Shown here one piece after another: positions 30,049 to 35,892 of a stretch of DNA of 64,000 nt. The notes under the pieces were generated by a model, which was not told the origin of the DNA, did no database searches, and saw only the letters and a program-made list of their open reading frames with translations. The DNA comes from Anodontia alba (lineage: Eukaryota > Mollusca > Bivalvia > Lucinida > Lucinidae). Position 1 is the first letter of the stretch. Each line of letters starts with the position of its first letter. The translations under genes were made by a program, and so were the position numbers. The stretch covers positions 129,293,555 to 129,357,554 of the forward strand of contig OZ024821.1 in the NCBI GenBank assembly GCA_964016985.1, written 5' to 3'.

Positions 30049-30293
30049 AAAACAACAAAAAAAAAAACAACAAAAAAACAATTGTAATGCTCCTAATGCT
30101 CCTAATGCTCCTCTGTAAAAATGATTCTATTTTGCCCTAATGCTTCTCTGCACGCCAATTATCAACTTACTTCTCAACTTACAAATGCATTTTTATCTAC
30201 ATATCATGTCAAGAAATGAATTGGCGTTGAAAATAATAAAGTCTTACCTGCGGCAACACCCCAGAGAAGGGCGACGACTACAAGAACACGCAT
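9065..30293 (-). CDS. Secreted SUEL lectin - VWD - C8 protein gene, exons 1-5, 3' part not found
   Basis: Five minus-strand exons (30248-30293, 26465-26755, 21520-21767, 14349-14650, 9065-9354) join in compatible phases (1, 1, 0, 2) with GT-AG borders, giving 392 codons so far. Predicted order: signal peptide (1-16), SUEL-type galactose/rhamnose-binding lectin (about 22-110), von Willebrand D domain (about 117-275), C8 domain (about 297-392). VWD-C8 modules normally continue into a TIL domain, and the open phase-1 end agrees. I found no further exon below 9059, so the gene either continues out of the window or uses a short exon I missed. The product is likely a secreted, disulfide-rich glycan-binding extracellular protein. 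Introns total about 20 kb and are full of transposons. Confidence 0.88.
9381..9656 (-). mobile_element. PalA MITE copy 3, flanked by 30-bp direct repeats that include a splice acceptor
   Basis: The copy is bounded by 'gcatctgaaaatgaagtaaa' plus ten more bases at 9351-9380 and again at 9657-9686 (29 of 30 identical). The left repeat contains the exon 5 acceptor and the first four exon bases, so the acceptor exists twice. The central palindrome is shortened on one side. Confidence 0.85.
9743..10212 (+). mobile_element. MarD mariner-like MITE, interrupted and truncated
   Basis: Starts 'cagtcaaacttcaatggctc' like the intact MarD at 26774, is split by PalA copy 4, resumes at 10098 ('aatcaaaacgccag'), and stops inside its hairpin at a half PalA copy. 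No right TIR remains. Confidence 0.7.
9830..10097 (+). mobile_element. PalA MITE copy 4, nested in MarD
   Basis: Full-length copy inserted in the MarD element; the right end has decayed to CATTATG. The nesting shows PalA moved after MarD here. Confidence 0.85.
10220..10361 (-). mobile_element. PalA half copy 5
   Basis: Only the half from the palindrome centre (CGAGGCGG) to CGTGATG remains. It abuts the truncated MarD hairpin, consistent with recombination between the similar hairpin cores. Confidence 0.8.
10829..10918 (+). promoter_or_regulatory. tRNA-like Pol III unit in the 5' LTR of TRIM copy A
   Basis: A box TGGCTCAGTGG (10836-10846) and B box GGTTCGATTCC (10890-10900) both fit Pol III consensus, followed by a run of T (about 10917) that could terminate Pol III. 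A 12-bp duplication lengthens the segment between the boxes. The acceptor stem does not pair, so this is tRNA-like rather than a tRNA gene. Confidence 0.7.
11150..11233 (+). promoter_or_regulatory. tRNA-like Pol III unit in the 3' LTR of TRIM copy A
   Basis: A box TGGCTCAGTGG (11157-11167), B box GGTTCGATTCC (11200-11210), then T6 at about 11227. The D-arm pairs (GCTC/GAGC). The anticodon region 'ggatttttaaccgg' has an oversized 8-nt loop and the acceptor stem is unpaired. Confidence 0.7.
11290..11435. repeat. Degenerate minisatellite flanking TRIM copy A
   Basis: Repeats of the type 'attcattacaacgctatt' occur on both sides of the TRIM (10700-10729 and 11276-11435). A better-preserved array of the same unit lies at 12735-12940. 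Confidence 0.65.
11674..11953 (+). mobile_element. PalA MITE copy 6
   Basis: Full-length copy with a perfect central CGGCGAGGCGG palindrome and intact ends (CATCACG to CGTAATG). Confidence 0.9.
12390..12535 (+). mobile_element. Possible retroposon 3' end with (AATA)n tail
   Basis: The stretch ends 'cctctttaaacattgtttaa' followed by AATAAATAAATAAATAAAT, the pattern of a LINE or SINE 3' terminus. No upstream reading frame is recognisable between 11954 and 12390, so the assignment is weak. Confidence 0.35.
12735..12940. repeat. CATTACAACG minisatellite
   Basis: Irregular units of about 16-18 bp ('cattacaacgctatt', 'cattctaacgctatt', 'cattataaagcaatt'). Confidence 0.75.
13052..13331 (+). mobile_element. 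PalA MITE copy 7
   Basis: Full-length copy with intact ends and central palindrome. Confidence 0.9.
13395..13568 (-). mobile_element. PalA MITE copy 8, truncated
   Basis: Begins at CATTACG, crosses a decayed palindrome ('cctcggcgtagcggctc') and stops at 'gagcataaac'. It lies 63 bp from copy 7 in the opposite orientation. Confidence 0.85.
13815..14010 (+). mobile_element. PbE piggyBac-like MITE fragment with internal hairpin
   Basis: Starts TTAACCCGTTTATGCCGAGT, matching the TIR of the complete PbE at 28221, and contains the hairpin 'caaacagtgtagaccctgct' / 'gggtctacactgtttgcc' (13949-14006). No matching right end is seen. Confidence 0.55.
14076..14181. mobile_element. HpC foldback hairpin MITE, copy 1
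   Basis: A 106-bp nearly perfect hairpin from CCCAATAAGCATTC to GAATGCTAGCTGGG with GC-rich inner arms ('gcgggccgt', 'cggcccgtcag' / 'ctgacgggcc'). Flanked by TA on both sides (14074-14075, 14182-14183). Confidence 0.85.
14349..14650 (-). CDS. Exon 4: second half of the von Willebrand D domain
   Basis: The 302-nt exon joins exon 3 in phase 0 and ends in phase 2. It contains 'GRYVVVENNCGMVAMFDGNH', 'VKIMINMEDGDTIDGMCGKC' and 'YNLIGMSYW', which match the C-terminal half of VWD (the CGLCG-like loop is DGMCGKC here). The donor is GTAAGC (14343-14348) and the acceptor TTTTAG. An in-frame TAA just past the donor would end the frame at 14345 if the intron were retained. Confidence 0.88.
14755..14801 (-). 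mobile_element. PalA terminal fragment
   Basis: Only the right 47 bp remain ('aagtggggttgaagggggtc' to CGTGATG). Confidence 0.75.
15000..15314 (+). mobile_element. MarB mariner-like MITE, copy 1
   Basis: TIRs 'cagtcgactctcgttatctc' (left end decayed to caggtaactctcg) flanked by TA (14998-14999, 15315-15316). The centre is a perfect hairpin 'aagaggagaaattgctcct' and complement. TA target and CAG termini fit a Tc1/mariner-mobilised MITE. Confidence 0.85.
15641..15713 (-). promoter_or_regulatory. tRNA-like Pol III unit, TRIM copy B (LTR at 15586-15813)
   Basis: Minus-strand A box CGGCTCAGTGG (15697-15707) and B box GGTTCGATTCTC (15653-15664), followed by a T9 run at about 15630-15638. Confidence 0.65.
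15944..16020 (-). promoter_or_regulatory. tRNA-like Pol III unit, TRIM copy B (LTR at 15896-16120)
   Basis: Minus-strand A box TGGCTCAGCGG (16004-16014), B box GGTTCGATTCC (15961-15971), then a T6 run at about 15940-15947. Confidence 0.65.
16797..17128 (+). mobile_element. MarB mariner-like MITE, copy 2
   Basis: Complete copy from CAGTTGACTCTTG to GAGTCGACCG between TA dinucleotides (16795-16796, 17129-17130), with the central 'gagcaatttctcctct' hairpin. The right TA is shared with the Tc1 element that follows. Confidence 0.88.
17332..18350 (-). pseudogene. Tc1-family DD34E transposase, disabled
   Basis: The conceptual frame spans about 339 codons, the normal Tc1 length. The N-terminus (MGRLSNVDRHRAPGMVEGG, then YHQVAERMGCSHTTIARLV) is a paired-type helix-turn-helix DNA-binding region. 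The catalytic part has the three acids: Asp in LFTDESRF, Asp in LFQQDNARAH and Glu in SPNLNPIEHLWD, with 34 residues between the second and third. Three lesions disable it: an in-frame TGA at 18054-18056, a one-base deletion near 17957-17964, and a TGA at 17392-17394, 20 codons before the original TAG at 17332-17334. It is a DNA cut-and-paste transposase fossil, old enough to be dead but still fully recognisable. Confidence 0.93.
18601..18878 (-). mobile_element. PalA MITE copy 10, nested in the Tc1 element
   Basis: Complete copy (left end decayed to CATATCGAG) lying between the transposase and the right TIR of the Tc1 element, so it inserted after the Tc1. Confidence 0.88.
19330..21410. repeat. 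113-bp satellite array, about 18 units
   Basis: The anchor 'caggtaaagcgtacc' recurs every 113 bp (19572, 19685, 19798, 19911, and so on); from 19459 to about 21380 there are 17 periods. Each unit has 'gggtagtgacaaagtgtagc', 'gagtcacacacaggact', 'aacaatcctgcattaatgtt' and 'atgcagttgttaccttg'. Inner units are very similar, while the first and last units are clearly diverged, as expected for arrays homogenised by unequal exchange. No frame is open across units. The array lies in intron 3. Confidence 0.93.
21520..21767 (-). CDS. Exon 3: first half of the von Willebrand D domain
   Basis: The exon opens in phase 1 right after the lectin domain and encodes ETCVCTHSGDPHTRTFYD, with the diagnostic VWD start 'GDPHxxTFxxxxxxFQGxCxY'. 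It then carries Cys residues around 'HDNDTCNMAVDGKF' and beta-strand-like 'ERIYITIGSDQIIFDQGKEV'. It ends in phase 0 at a GTATGAG donor (21513-21519). The acceptor is TTTTTTGTAG. VWD domains of this kind mediate calcium-dependent, disulfide-linked assembly in mucins and related proteins; that role is inferred from the family. Confidence 0.88.
21864..21894. repeat. AAAAC pentanucleotide repeat
   Basis: About six units. A duplicated block ('cgtttatatttctatatg') follows at 21898 and recurs at 22259. Confidence 0.85.
22075..22215. repeat. Short hairpin repeat related to the 3.1-kb tandem unit
   Basis: 'cccagaaaacaggttttgac' and its complement 'aaaaactgttttctggga' form a hairpin of about 70 bp. 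It is followed by 'agtccagagagtggtaaag', as in the repeats at 3132-3374 and 3976-4046. Confidence 0.7.
22638..23184. mobile_element. Candidate DNA element with 24-bp TIRs
   Basis: AGATACTAGGTCTAATTTGC plus AATA at 22638-22661 recurs inverted at about 23161-23184. The 500 bp between has no frame, and no target duplication is evident. It could be a MITE or an accidental inverted repeat, but the perfect 24-bp match favours the former. Confidence 0.5.
23362..23640 (+). mobile_element. PalA MITE copy 11
   Basis: Full length, near-perfect central palindrome (CACCGAGGCGG). Confidence 0.9.
23778..24038 (-). mobile_element. PalA MITE copy 12, central deletion
   Basis: Both ends are intact (CATTACG to CATGATG) but most of one palindrome arm is gone ('ttaaacccgcctcgtctatg'), a typical hairpin-mediated deletion. 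It carries a poly-A expansion at 23823-23839. Confidence 0.85.
24215..24556. mobile_element. Mariner-like hairpin MITE
   Basis: Ends CAGACAACC and (inverted) CAGTGAACCCTCATTACAAC are flanked by TA (24213-24214, 24557-24558). The centre is a hairpin 'atcgcctcagtgaggcgatt' related in sequence to the PalA and MarD cores. Confidence 0.6.
24676..24952 (+). mobile_element. PalA MITE copy 13
   Basis: Full length; a small deletion in the 'aaacccc...tttt' arm. Confidence 0.9.
25564..25670. mobile_element. HpC foldback hairpin MITE, copy 2
   Basis: 107-bp hairpin from CCCAGCTAGCATTCTACG to its complement, with 'atcgggccgtcatcggcccg' arms, flanked by TA (25562-25563, 25671-25672). Confidence 0.88.
25744..25850. 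mobile_element. HpC foldback hairpin MITE, copy 3
   Basis: Second copy only 73 bp after copy 2, with its loop in the inverse orientation ('cagggtagctg'). A TA flank is not conserved. Confidence 0.88.
26068..26157. mobile_element. Short hairpin MITE with CCCAGCAAAC ends
   Basis: 90-bp palindrome from CCCAGCAAACACACAACGTC to its complement. It shares the CCCAGC terminus with HpC but has different arms ('acgtcgttgcaccgtcatg'). Confidence 0.8.
26465..26755 (-). CDS. Exon 2: SUEL-type (rhamnose/galactose-binding) lectin domain
   Basis: The 291-nt exon encodes one complete SUEL lectin domain. Visible signatures are a first block 'TITCPRGCKVDIISATYGRT' followed by a Cys, a middle Cys-rich loop, and the C-terminal block 'FFGDDPCEGTYKYLTVNYNC'. 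Such domains bind galactose or rhamnose through the conserved YGR and (F/D)P(C)xGTxKYL motifs. Family knowledge supports sugar binding; the specificity is not readable. The acceptor is AG at 26756-26757 and the donor GTAAGT at 26459-26464. Both borders are phase 1, so the domain is a clean symmetric module. Confidence 0.9.
26774..27130 (+). mobile_element. MarD mariner-like MITE, complete
   Basis: TIRs 'cagtcaaacttcaatggctc' and its partner ending 'gagccattgagattcgactg' between TA dinucleotides (26772-26773, 27131-27132), with a central hairpin 'gaatcggctcgatgaggcga'. It ends 18 bp from the exon 2 boundary, leaving only TTTTCTTTTAAATCAG of host sequence before the exon. Confidence 0.88.
27792..27969. 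repeat. 88-bp tandem duplication
   Basis: Two nearly identical units beginning 'attgtaacagctactaattg' differ by T-run length and one substitution, so the duplication is recent. Confidence 0.9.
28221..28451. mobile_element. PbE piggyBac-like MITE, complete
   Basis: TTAACCCATTTATGCC at the left and GGCATAAATGGGTTAA at the right form a 16-bp TIR including a TTAA at each end, the target and terminal pattern (TTAA-CCC) of piggyBac elements. The interior holds the dispersed 'caaacagtaaagaccc...gatcagg' hairpin. Partial relatives: 13815-14010, 36690-36885, 38299-38314. Confidence 0.75.
28736..29003 (-). mobile_element. PalA MITE copy 14
   Basis: Full length with intact palindrome. Confidence 0.9.
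29255..29568 (+). mobile_element. PalA MITE copy 15 with poly-T expansion
   Basis: Left end decayed; a run of about 27 T (29500-29526) has expanded inside the right arm. Confidence 0.85.
29692..29731. repeat. Poly-A tract
   Basis: About 38 consecutive A. Confidence 0.95.
29905..30080. repeat. A-rich tract with interspersed C
   Basis: Poly-A broken by single C or T bases. Its minus-strand frames read as poly-Phe and are not genes. It is located 170 bp from exon 1. Confidence 0.95.
30248..30293 (-). CDS. Exon 1: start codon and signal peptide of the lectin-VWD gene
   Basis: The ATG (30291-30293) opens MRVLVVVALLWGVAAG, with a basic n-region, a seven-to-ten residue hydrophobic core and small residues before a likely cleavage site (VAAG then DEV). 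The exon has 46 nt and ends one base into a Gly codon at a GTAAGAC donor (30241-30247). Together with exon 2 it reads through in phase. It is too short to be found by open-frame length. The TATA and initiator signals upstream support this start. Confidence 0.85.
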
Positions 30294-30302
30294 GTTGACT
30301 GG

Positions 30303-30350
30303 GTCGGAATGATCAACCGGGACCAAAGTAGGCTCTTATATACGTAATAA
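30303..30350 (-). promoter_or_regulatory. Core promoter of the lectin-VWD gene: TATA box plus initiator
   Basis: On the minus strand TATATAAGAG lies at 30333-30342 and an initiator TCATTC at 30307-30312. The predicted +1 adenine is at 30310, 32 bases after the first T of the TATA box, which is the textbook spacing. The 5' UTR would be only 17 bases (30294-30310). Confidence 0.65.
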
Positions 30351-31640
30351 CCGACAGCTAGCTTATTCGCGCAGCGAGAAGAAAGAGCTTATTGTGAAAA
30401 ACAAAGCGGCAGATCAGGGCCGCATCTTTGCCGCACTTCAGTCGATGGCTATCATAATTTACCAATTTGCAACGTGGGTGTTTAAGGGGGCTTGTTACAC
30501 TTGTAGATTGTCCGACATTTTGTACAAGGGGGACTTGTCTTGGCACTTTCTTCCAAAAAAGGGTTTACTCTAAAAGCAAATATTTGCTTCCAACGGGAGC
30601 TTTTTTTCCTATTAAAGTTTACTTCCAACGGGAGCATTTTTTCCTATTAGAGTAGACACCTTTTAGAAGGGGTAACTGTTTGTCAGTTACGTCCCCTGAA
30701 AGTGTATACATTCCCGTAAATTCAATGTATTTTAATTAATTTTGTTATAAAGCCCACAGCAACAAAAAGTAAACCTAACGTATTTAGCCTATTGCCATCT
30801 TTTCTGTTTGATTAAAGCAACACACAAATTGCAATTGATAAAAGCAATGTGCATACTTTAAAAGATCTGTAAACATTTACTTTCATGCAACTCTGATTTG
30901 AATTTGAAGTAATATTTTAATGGCCAGTTTTCATGACGTCGTCGGTAACGTCAGTGGTTCCAAATCTCAGAGAAGGAGTTATGTTTAATTGAAATCGTGA
31001 TAGCTTGTTTACCCAAAATGCAAAATTATCAAAAGTACTTGTTTACTGCTTTGATCTCATATATAGTGAACTGTGTAGACTTTTCCAAAAGATGTATAAA
31101 TAGTATAGATTTGGATGGCAACGTCTGAAAGTGGCGAATATTTATGTCCTTTGACTGTAGATTTGACAGCATAGGCTTCTTTCAGACAAACAACGAAGAC
31201 CTTGATTCAACGCTGCACGCATGAGCAAGCAATTAGAGACTAAGTCTTCTTTATTCGCTAAGAGTATACGTTACCAAGCCTATATAATGTTGACCCCATA
31301 TCTCCCCACAACATATAGTGGAAATAGGTGTACACAGAGGTATAAATTATTAAGTGAATTTTCAGAAATTTTTATGTAGGTTTTAATCCATTTTAGTGTG
31401 GAAACCCCCATTAGGATAATTTGCAAACAATGAAGACCCTGCTCAGACGCCGCGTTCAGCCATTTTGCAAGCAGGTTCTTATACAGTCCAGTAATCTTCA
31501 ACGTGGACAACGATTAACTTCTGTGCACCATAAAACTGTTTGACCTTTAATAAAAACTATCTGTGATATCCACCCTCGTGTAACAATAATCTTCAGTAAC
31601 CTTATACAATAGTTAGACACATGTAGCACGCTTGACTGTG
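30343..31640. other. Upstream intergenic region, no gene
   Basis: Contains a hairpin repeat 'tactctaaaagcaaatattt' to 'ctattagagtagacacc' (30567-30660; relatives at 12660-12735 and 27318-27384) and a degenerate half of PalA at about 31270-31360. No conserved coding frame seen. Confidence 0.6.
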
Positions 31641-31953
31641 CGCAATAAAGTAGCAGACATATCAATGTCAAAGGTTCTTCCAGACAATTAGTTCAGGTAA
31701 CAGACGACAATGTAGAACAGGTGTTTGCGGAAATGATGAGGCCAGTAAATACGTCTAACATGGACAGTCCAAATTATTCAGATGAATTATTCCAATTATA
31801 CAGAGACCTTCAAAAGGACTCATTTCTGTCGCGAGTTAATAGCAACTACAATTTGGATGAAATACAGCTCAACGAAGTTCGCTGTAGTTTACTCGAGGAA
31901 CTGAAGTGTTTTGAAGAGTTTCCGTATGGCCCCGTAACTGAATTGATGAGACG

Positions 31954-32231
31954 CATCACGAAAACACACCTATATAGTTTTGACCCCCTTAAACCCCACT
32001 TTTATATAATAAAACTGGGGTTTACAGGGGTATACATTATTGTTCTTATTTCTGCTCAAAAACATAGATTGTGGGTACTCGTTAGAACCGCCTCGTCGAG
32101 GCGGTTCTAACGAGTATCCACAATCTATGTTTTGAGCAGAAATATGAAAAATATCAGAATTTTTTATCTGAAAATTTTCATTTTTAGTGGTAAAATTTTC
32201 AGTGTATTTGAATAGGCGTGTTTTCGTAATG
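31954..32231 (+). mobile_element. PalA MITE copy 16, inserted in a former coding frame
   Basis: Complete copy. Removing exactly CATCACG through CGTAATG restores a continuous reading frame (Arg-Arg-Lys-Glu) with no duplicated bases, which defines the element's ends. Confidence 0.9.
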
Positions 32232-32479
32232 GAAAGAATACTACGGCTGGCAATGAGCAGCAAAGAAACTGTGTTGTGACATATATGGCTTCACGTCGAT
32301 CCTTGATGGTGCTTCCTTTGATGAAATGAAAGACTTGATAAGTTCGGGAAAAACTTCTACACAGAACGACAGTGTTTATGTAGAAAATAGTAAGGTGGTA
32401 AAGACGTTGTTATAACGGTACAGGTAGTTATGATGTTGAGCTAGTACTGCGTCACAGTCTCATTTCAAATCGGGAGTGA

Positions 32480-32481
<2 letters not shown>

Positions 32482-32508
<27 letters not shown>
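32482..32508. repeat. AAT trinucleotide repeat
   Basis: About nine units. Confidence 0.9.
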
Positions 32509-32510
<2 letters not shown>

Positions 32511-34012
32511 GGTAAAATAGATTTAACTGACGTTGTCGTGGAAGCTTATAATTCTGTTACAAAAATTCAGCATCTAGTTGAAAGATGACAGAAGCAACGG
32601 CGTGTCTTGAGTCAAAAATAACATCAGATAAATTAGAACGGACATAAGACCCCTTAATGAATATGTTGATATGCAATATTCTCAATTAAAGGAAAAGTTT
32701 GCTGCCGTCCGAGCGATAGGAAAGTGGATATTTAAAATTGAGAACAAGTTTAAGAGCTCCCAGCGATCGTCTAAAAGTCTAACATCGCATAACAATAGCC
32801 TTGAAGCTGCTAAATCTGAGCCAGTTATACTAGTTGATAGCGGCAGTGAAGCGGAGCAGCTTCCTATTCAGCCGACAGAACACATACTGCTAATTGTAGC
32901 AAAACAATTGGCATGGAAAGCGTGCCTGTTAGCAATATTCTTCTGATAATTGGACGTTTTCACAGACGACCGAATGCTCTAAATCAGCATCTTAAAATGG
33001 TAGTGTTTTCGAGAGCTCATCTCATATGAAATCTACAGGTGGCGTTGGCTCTAACTGTGCTCCAGCAGACAGAGTTGATATTAAAGATTGCGAGTTAGAT
33101 AGCACTGGCCATACGACGAACGCGTACATTTCACCCAAAGACCTAAGCTCATAGCAAAAGAGACAAGATTATTTGTTAGGATACGGAGTATTGGAAGAAG
33201 TTTAATTTAATAATCGATTCAAGGCACTTAGCAAGAATGTGGATATTGAAGGCTCTCTTTCTAATGGTGCTGTTCTTTAAACTGATAAGTCTCCCAAAAC
33301 GGCAGAACATAACAAGACGATCACATTTCAAGTGATTATTCCATCAAGCGCAATGAGCATATCGTTGGCCGTGTGAAGCATGTGCTGATAACTTGGTGAC
33401 AGTGATGACAATGATGAAGAGTGAAATGCTCTATCGGCGTCGTTCACACCGCTTCTACGTCGATGGATTTAAGTCCTCGCTGACATTAACCGTCGTTGGT
33501 AATTTGTTATTTGGGTGTGGAAGTGTGAACCAGATCAGCAGCACAGCTTCATATAACACCTATATGAAAAAAATACTCACCACCTGCGATAAATTTTGGC
33601 TTAACTACTTTTGACTGCAAGTGTCGAAAACAAGTACGAGGGCAGGAAAATATACCAGAATACGCCGTACCGTCGTTTAGTTATTTCTTCATATTTAGGG
33701 GAACACATTTATGCGTCATTGCTTTGTTAGAACGACCAGTCATTATTTCTGATATGCCATCAATTACATAGTCGCCAGGATAGCTTTCGAGCTGCAATGT
33801 GTCCAGTAAACTCGTTTCACAGACCTGCCGCTGATTTCAGGACTGGTCCAAAAAATAGCATCTTCTTTTATTTGGTGTAGTTGTAGATCTTTCACATGAT
33901 TCGCTCTTTAATTTATGCCTTCGATTTCAGGCAGTAGTGAAAATAAAAATGTGTGTTGAACGTTTTTGGTCACTTTTTTCACACTTCAGTTTTTCTAAGA
34001 GCGTAATTACTA

Positions 34013-34320
34013 AAAGTTCTGATGTATTCCTCCTCAAATAAAAGATAAGAGAAAAGTCCAGGAAGTTCCACAATCACAAACCGCAGCCCTTCCCAGACAC
34101 CAAGAGGAAACCAACAAAAATAAACAAGCATAAATCGAACAAACGTACGAAAAGTACTAAGATTAGCTCTGTCCCCCATCCCCCCAAGCGAGGTAATCGC
34201 AATGCTAGAAGAACTCAAAACACAAGAACAAAATAACACAAGGTAAGACTTAAAATAAATAGCCTCGTAACATAAACCATAAAGCAACAAAGAGTAAGAC
34301 CAACGTTTTCTAACTATGGG
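34013..34320 (-). repeat. RepF dispersed repeat, copy 1
   Basis: On the minus strand it reads 'cttactctttgttgctttat', then 'gtgttattttgttcttgtgt', then 'cctcttggtgtctgggaagg' and 'gtggaacttcctggactttt'. Copies: 35094-35580 (+), 42235-42375 (-), 61010-61320 (+). No frame is conserved among copies; it is perhaps a LINE untranslated region. Confidence 0.7.
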
Positions 34321-34351
34321 CAAATTTTCAAGCTTCTACACTTATATATTT

Positions 34352-34480
34352 AAAAAACAAAACAAAACAAAAACAACAACAACAACAAAAAAAAAAAAAA
34401 AAAAAAAGCAAAAAAACAAAAAAAAAAACAAAAAAAAAAAACAAACAAAAAAAAAAAACAAACAAACAAACAACAAAACA
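34352..34480. repeat. A-rich tract with interspersed C
   Basis: AAAAC, AAC and poly-A runs. Low complexity. From 34481 to 35040 nothing is recognisable. Confidence 0.95.
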
Positions 34481-35093
34481 TCCATCCAGCACTTACGAAG
34501 TGCTAATCTGTGGACCCAGCCTAAAATTTAAACTCAAATCCGGGGCATCTACACAAAATAATTTGAGACCATCCTATTGAATCCAGCATTCTTAGGATTA
34601 CACCAGTATTTTTTGCGAGATATCAACAGTGATTCAGTTTTTAATCGGACTGAAGTCTGGTAATCAGTGGTTTGTAGAAAACTAATTAACCGTTATAAAA
34701 AAAATGGCTATAGCCTTGATGTTATGCCGCAGACTGCATGCCTAGTTATCAACCCAATCATTGTTGATGGCTATGCTTCACTCTTCAATTGCACGATGGC
34801 GGTTCGGGCTTCAGACTCAATGACGGCCTCTTCGTAAAATTTTAACCGGTTTGACGATATGTCTTTGGCTTGGCTCACGTGGTTCAGCTATTGGTTTTCA
34901 TTTACTCTGGCACACAGTAGAATTAGCCATATGGGTACTCGTCTTTGTTTATCATAGTGACTAATTTCATTTTTATATTTTCCCTTTGATGCATTGACTG
35001 AGTTGGTAACCTTTATGCGAACAGAATTTTTTATGTAATACTCTATTAAGAGTAGCTTCGGGACCCAGGGTAAAGTTGGCCGGCTGTTACCGA

Positions 35094-35580
35094 TAGTGTT
35101 TTTCTATTGACCGTTCTAAGGCGGTTGTCCTGGTGTTGTTATGACACTTTATAGCTGTTTGTAGATTTGTGGTTTCCGCATTGCTTTCTGTTTTTTTCTA
35201 TATGCGTTGTGATGCTAGCATTGTGGTCACATTCAAAAGCTGCCCATTTTGCTTTCTATTTTACTAGTTGTGAATAATAGTGGAATCGAGACCCAAGGTG
35301 AAGTTAGTCGGCTGTAAAAATGTTGTTTTTTTTTGTACGAGGTGATTTGTTTTAAGTCTTGCATTGTGTTATTTTGTTCTTGTTTTTTTCAGTCCTTTTA
35401 GCATTGTGTTTACCTAGCTTGGGAAGAAAAAGCTAATTTTAGTGCTTTTGGTATGTTTGTTCGATTTGCACTTGTTTGATTATGTCTGTTTCCTCTTCCT
35501 CTTTGTGTCTGGGAAGGGCTGTGGCTTGTAAATGTTGCACTCCCTGCACTTTTCTCTTACCTTTTTCGCCCAGTTAGAAA
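35094..35580 (+). repeat. RepF dispersed repeat, copy 2, with internal partial duplication
   Basis: Starts 'ttgaccgttctaaggcggtt' like copy 4 (61018) and ends 'tgcacttttctcttaccttt'. A block 'acccaRggtRaagttRgycg' is repeated at 35054 and 35289, bracketing an extra 230 bp. With copy 1 it forms an inverted pair 700 bp apart. Confidence 0.65.
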
Positions 35581-35594
35581 ATTTAATAAGATCT

Positions 35595-35760
35595 TTAGGC
35601 AAGCACTAGATATAACATGGTTCTCAACAATAATGTAAGGCTAGTATCGACTGCGAAAAGGCGAATATTATATCCAATTTCGGCAACTATGTCATTAATA
35701 TGAATTAAGAAAAACAGAGGCCCAAGAATGGAGCCTTTTGGCTCCCAAGCAAGAATAAAA
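35595..35760 (-). pseudogene. Reverse transcriptase fragment (LINE)
   Basis: A minus-strand frame reads PKGSILGPLFFLIHINDIV, then NIRLFAVDTSL. These match RT motifs B (PQGSILGPLLFLIYINDI) and C (YADD box), the latter damaged to FAVDT. Only about 50 codons remain. The clade cannot be set from so little. Confidence 0.75.
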
Positions 35761-35821
35761 AACCCCCAAAAAACCCAAACCCCTCCCCCCACCCCCCCCA
35801 AAAAAAAAACAACACCAAACT

Positions 35822-35822
<1 letters not shown>

Positions 35823-35879
<57 letters not shown>
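35823..35879. repeat. CA dinucleotide microsatellite
   Basis: About 28 uninterrupted CA units, preceded by a C- and A-rich tract (35760-35815). Confidence 0.97.
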
Positions 35880-35883
<4 letters not shown>

Positions 35884-35892
35884 CAAATTTCT

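Larger units (their letters stand above)
26756..30247 (-). other. Intron 1 of the lectin-VWD gene
   Basis: A 3.5-kb GT-AG intron. It contains an 88-bp tandem duplication (27792-27969), a piggyBac-like MITE (28221-28451), PalA copies (28736-29003, 29255-29568), long A/T-rich tracts (29692-29731, 29905-30080) and a mariner-like MITE that ends only 18 bases from the 3' splice site. Confidence 0.8.
31700..33650 (+). pseudogene. Degraded protein-coding block, family not recognised
   Basis: An open frame (about 31703-31953) encodes a plausible acidic helical protein ('MDSPNYSDELFQLYRDLQKD', 'NLDEIQLNEVRCSLLEELKC'). PalA copy 16 interrupts it. The same frame resumes immediately after the insertion (RRKEYYGWQ, a TGA, then AAKKLCCDIYGFTSILDGAS) up to a TAA at about 32415. 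Further coding-like stretches follow in several frames (32512-32590, 32671-32900 with KFAAVRAIGKWIFKIENKF, 33000-33150). There are no introns, which fits a retrocopy or a transposon gene. I cannot name the family. Many stops show it is dead. Confidence 0.5.

Noticed and set aside
29854..30081. Poly-Phe and poly-Lys frames in A- or T-rich tracts (also 34316-34531 and 44649-44915)
   Set aside because: Low-complexity DNA gives long stop-free frames. No start context, domain or conservation.
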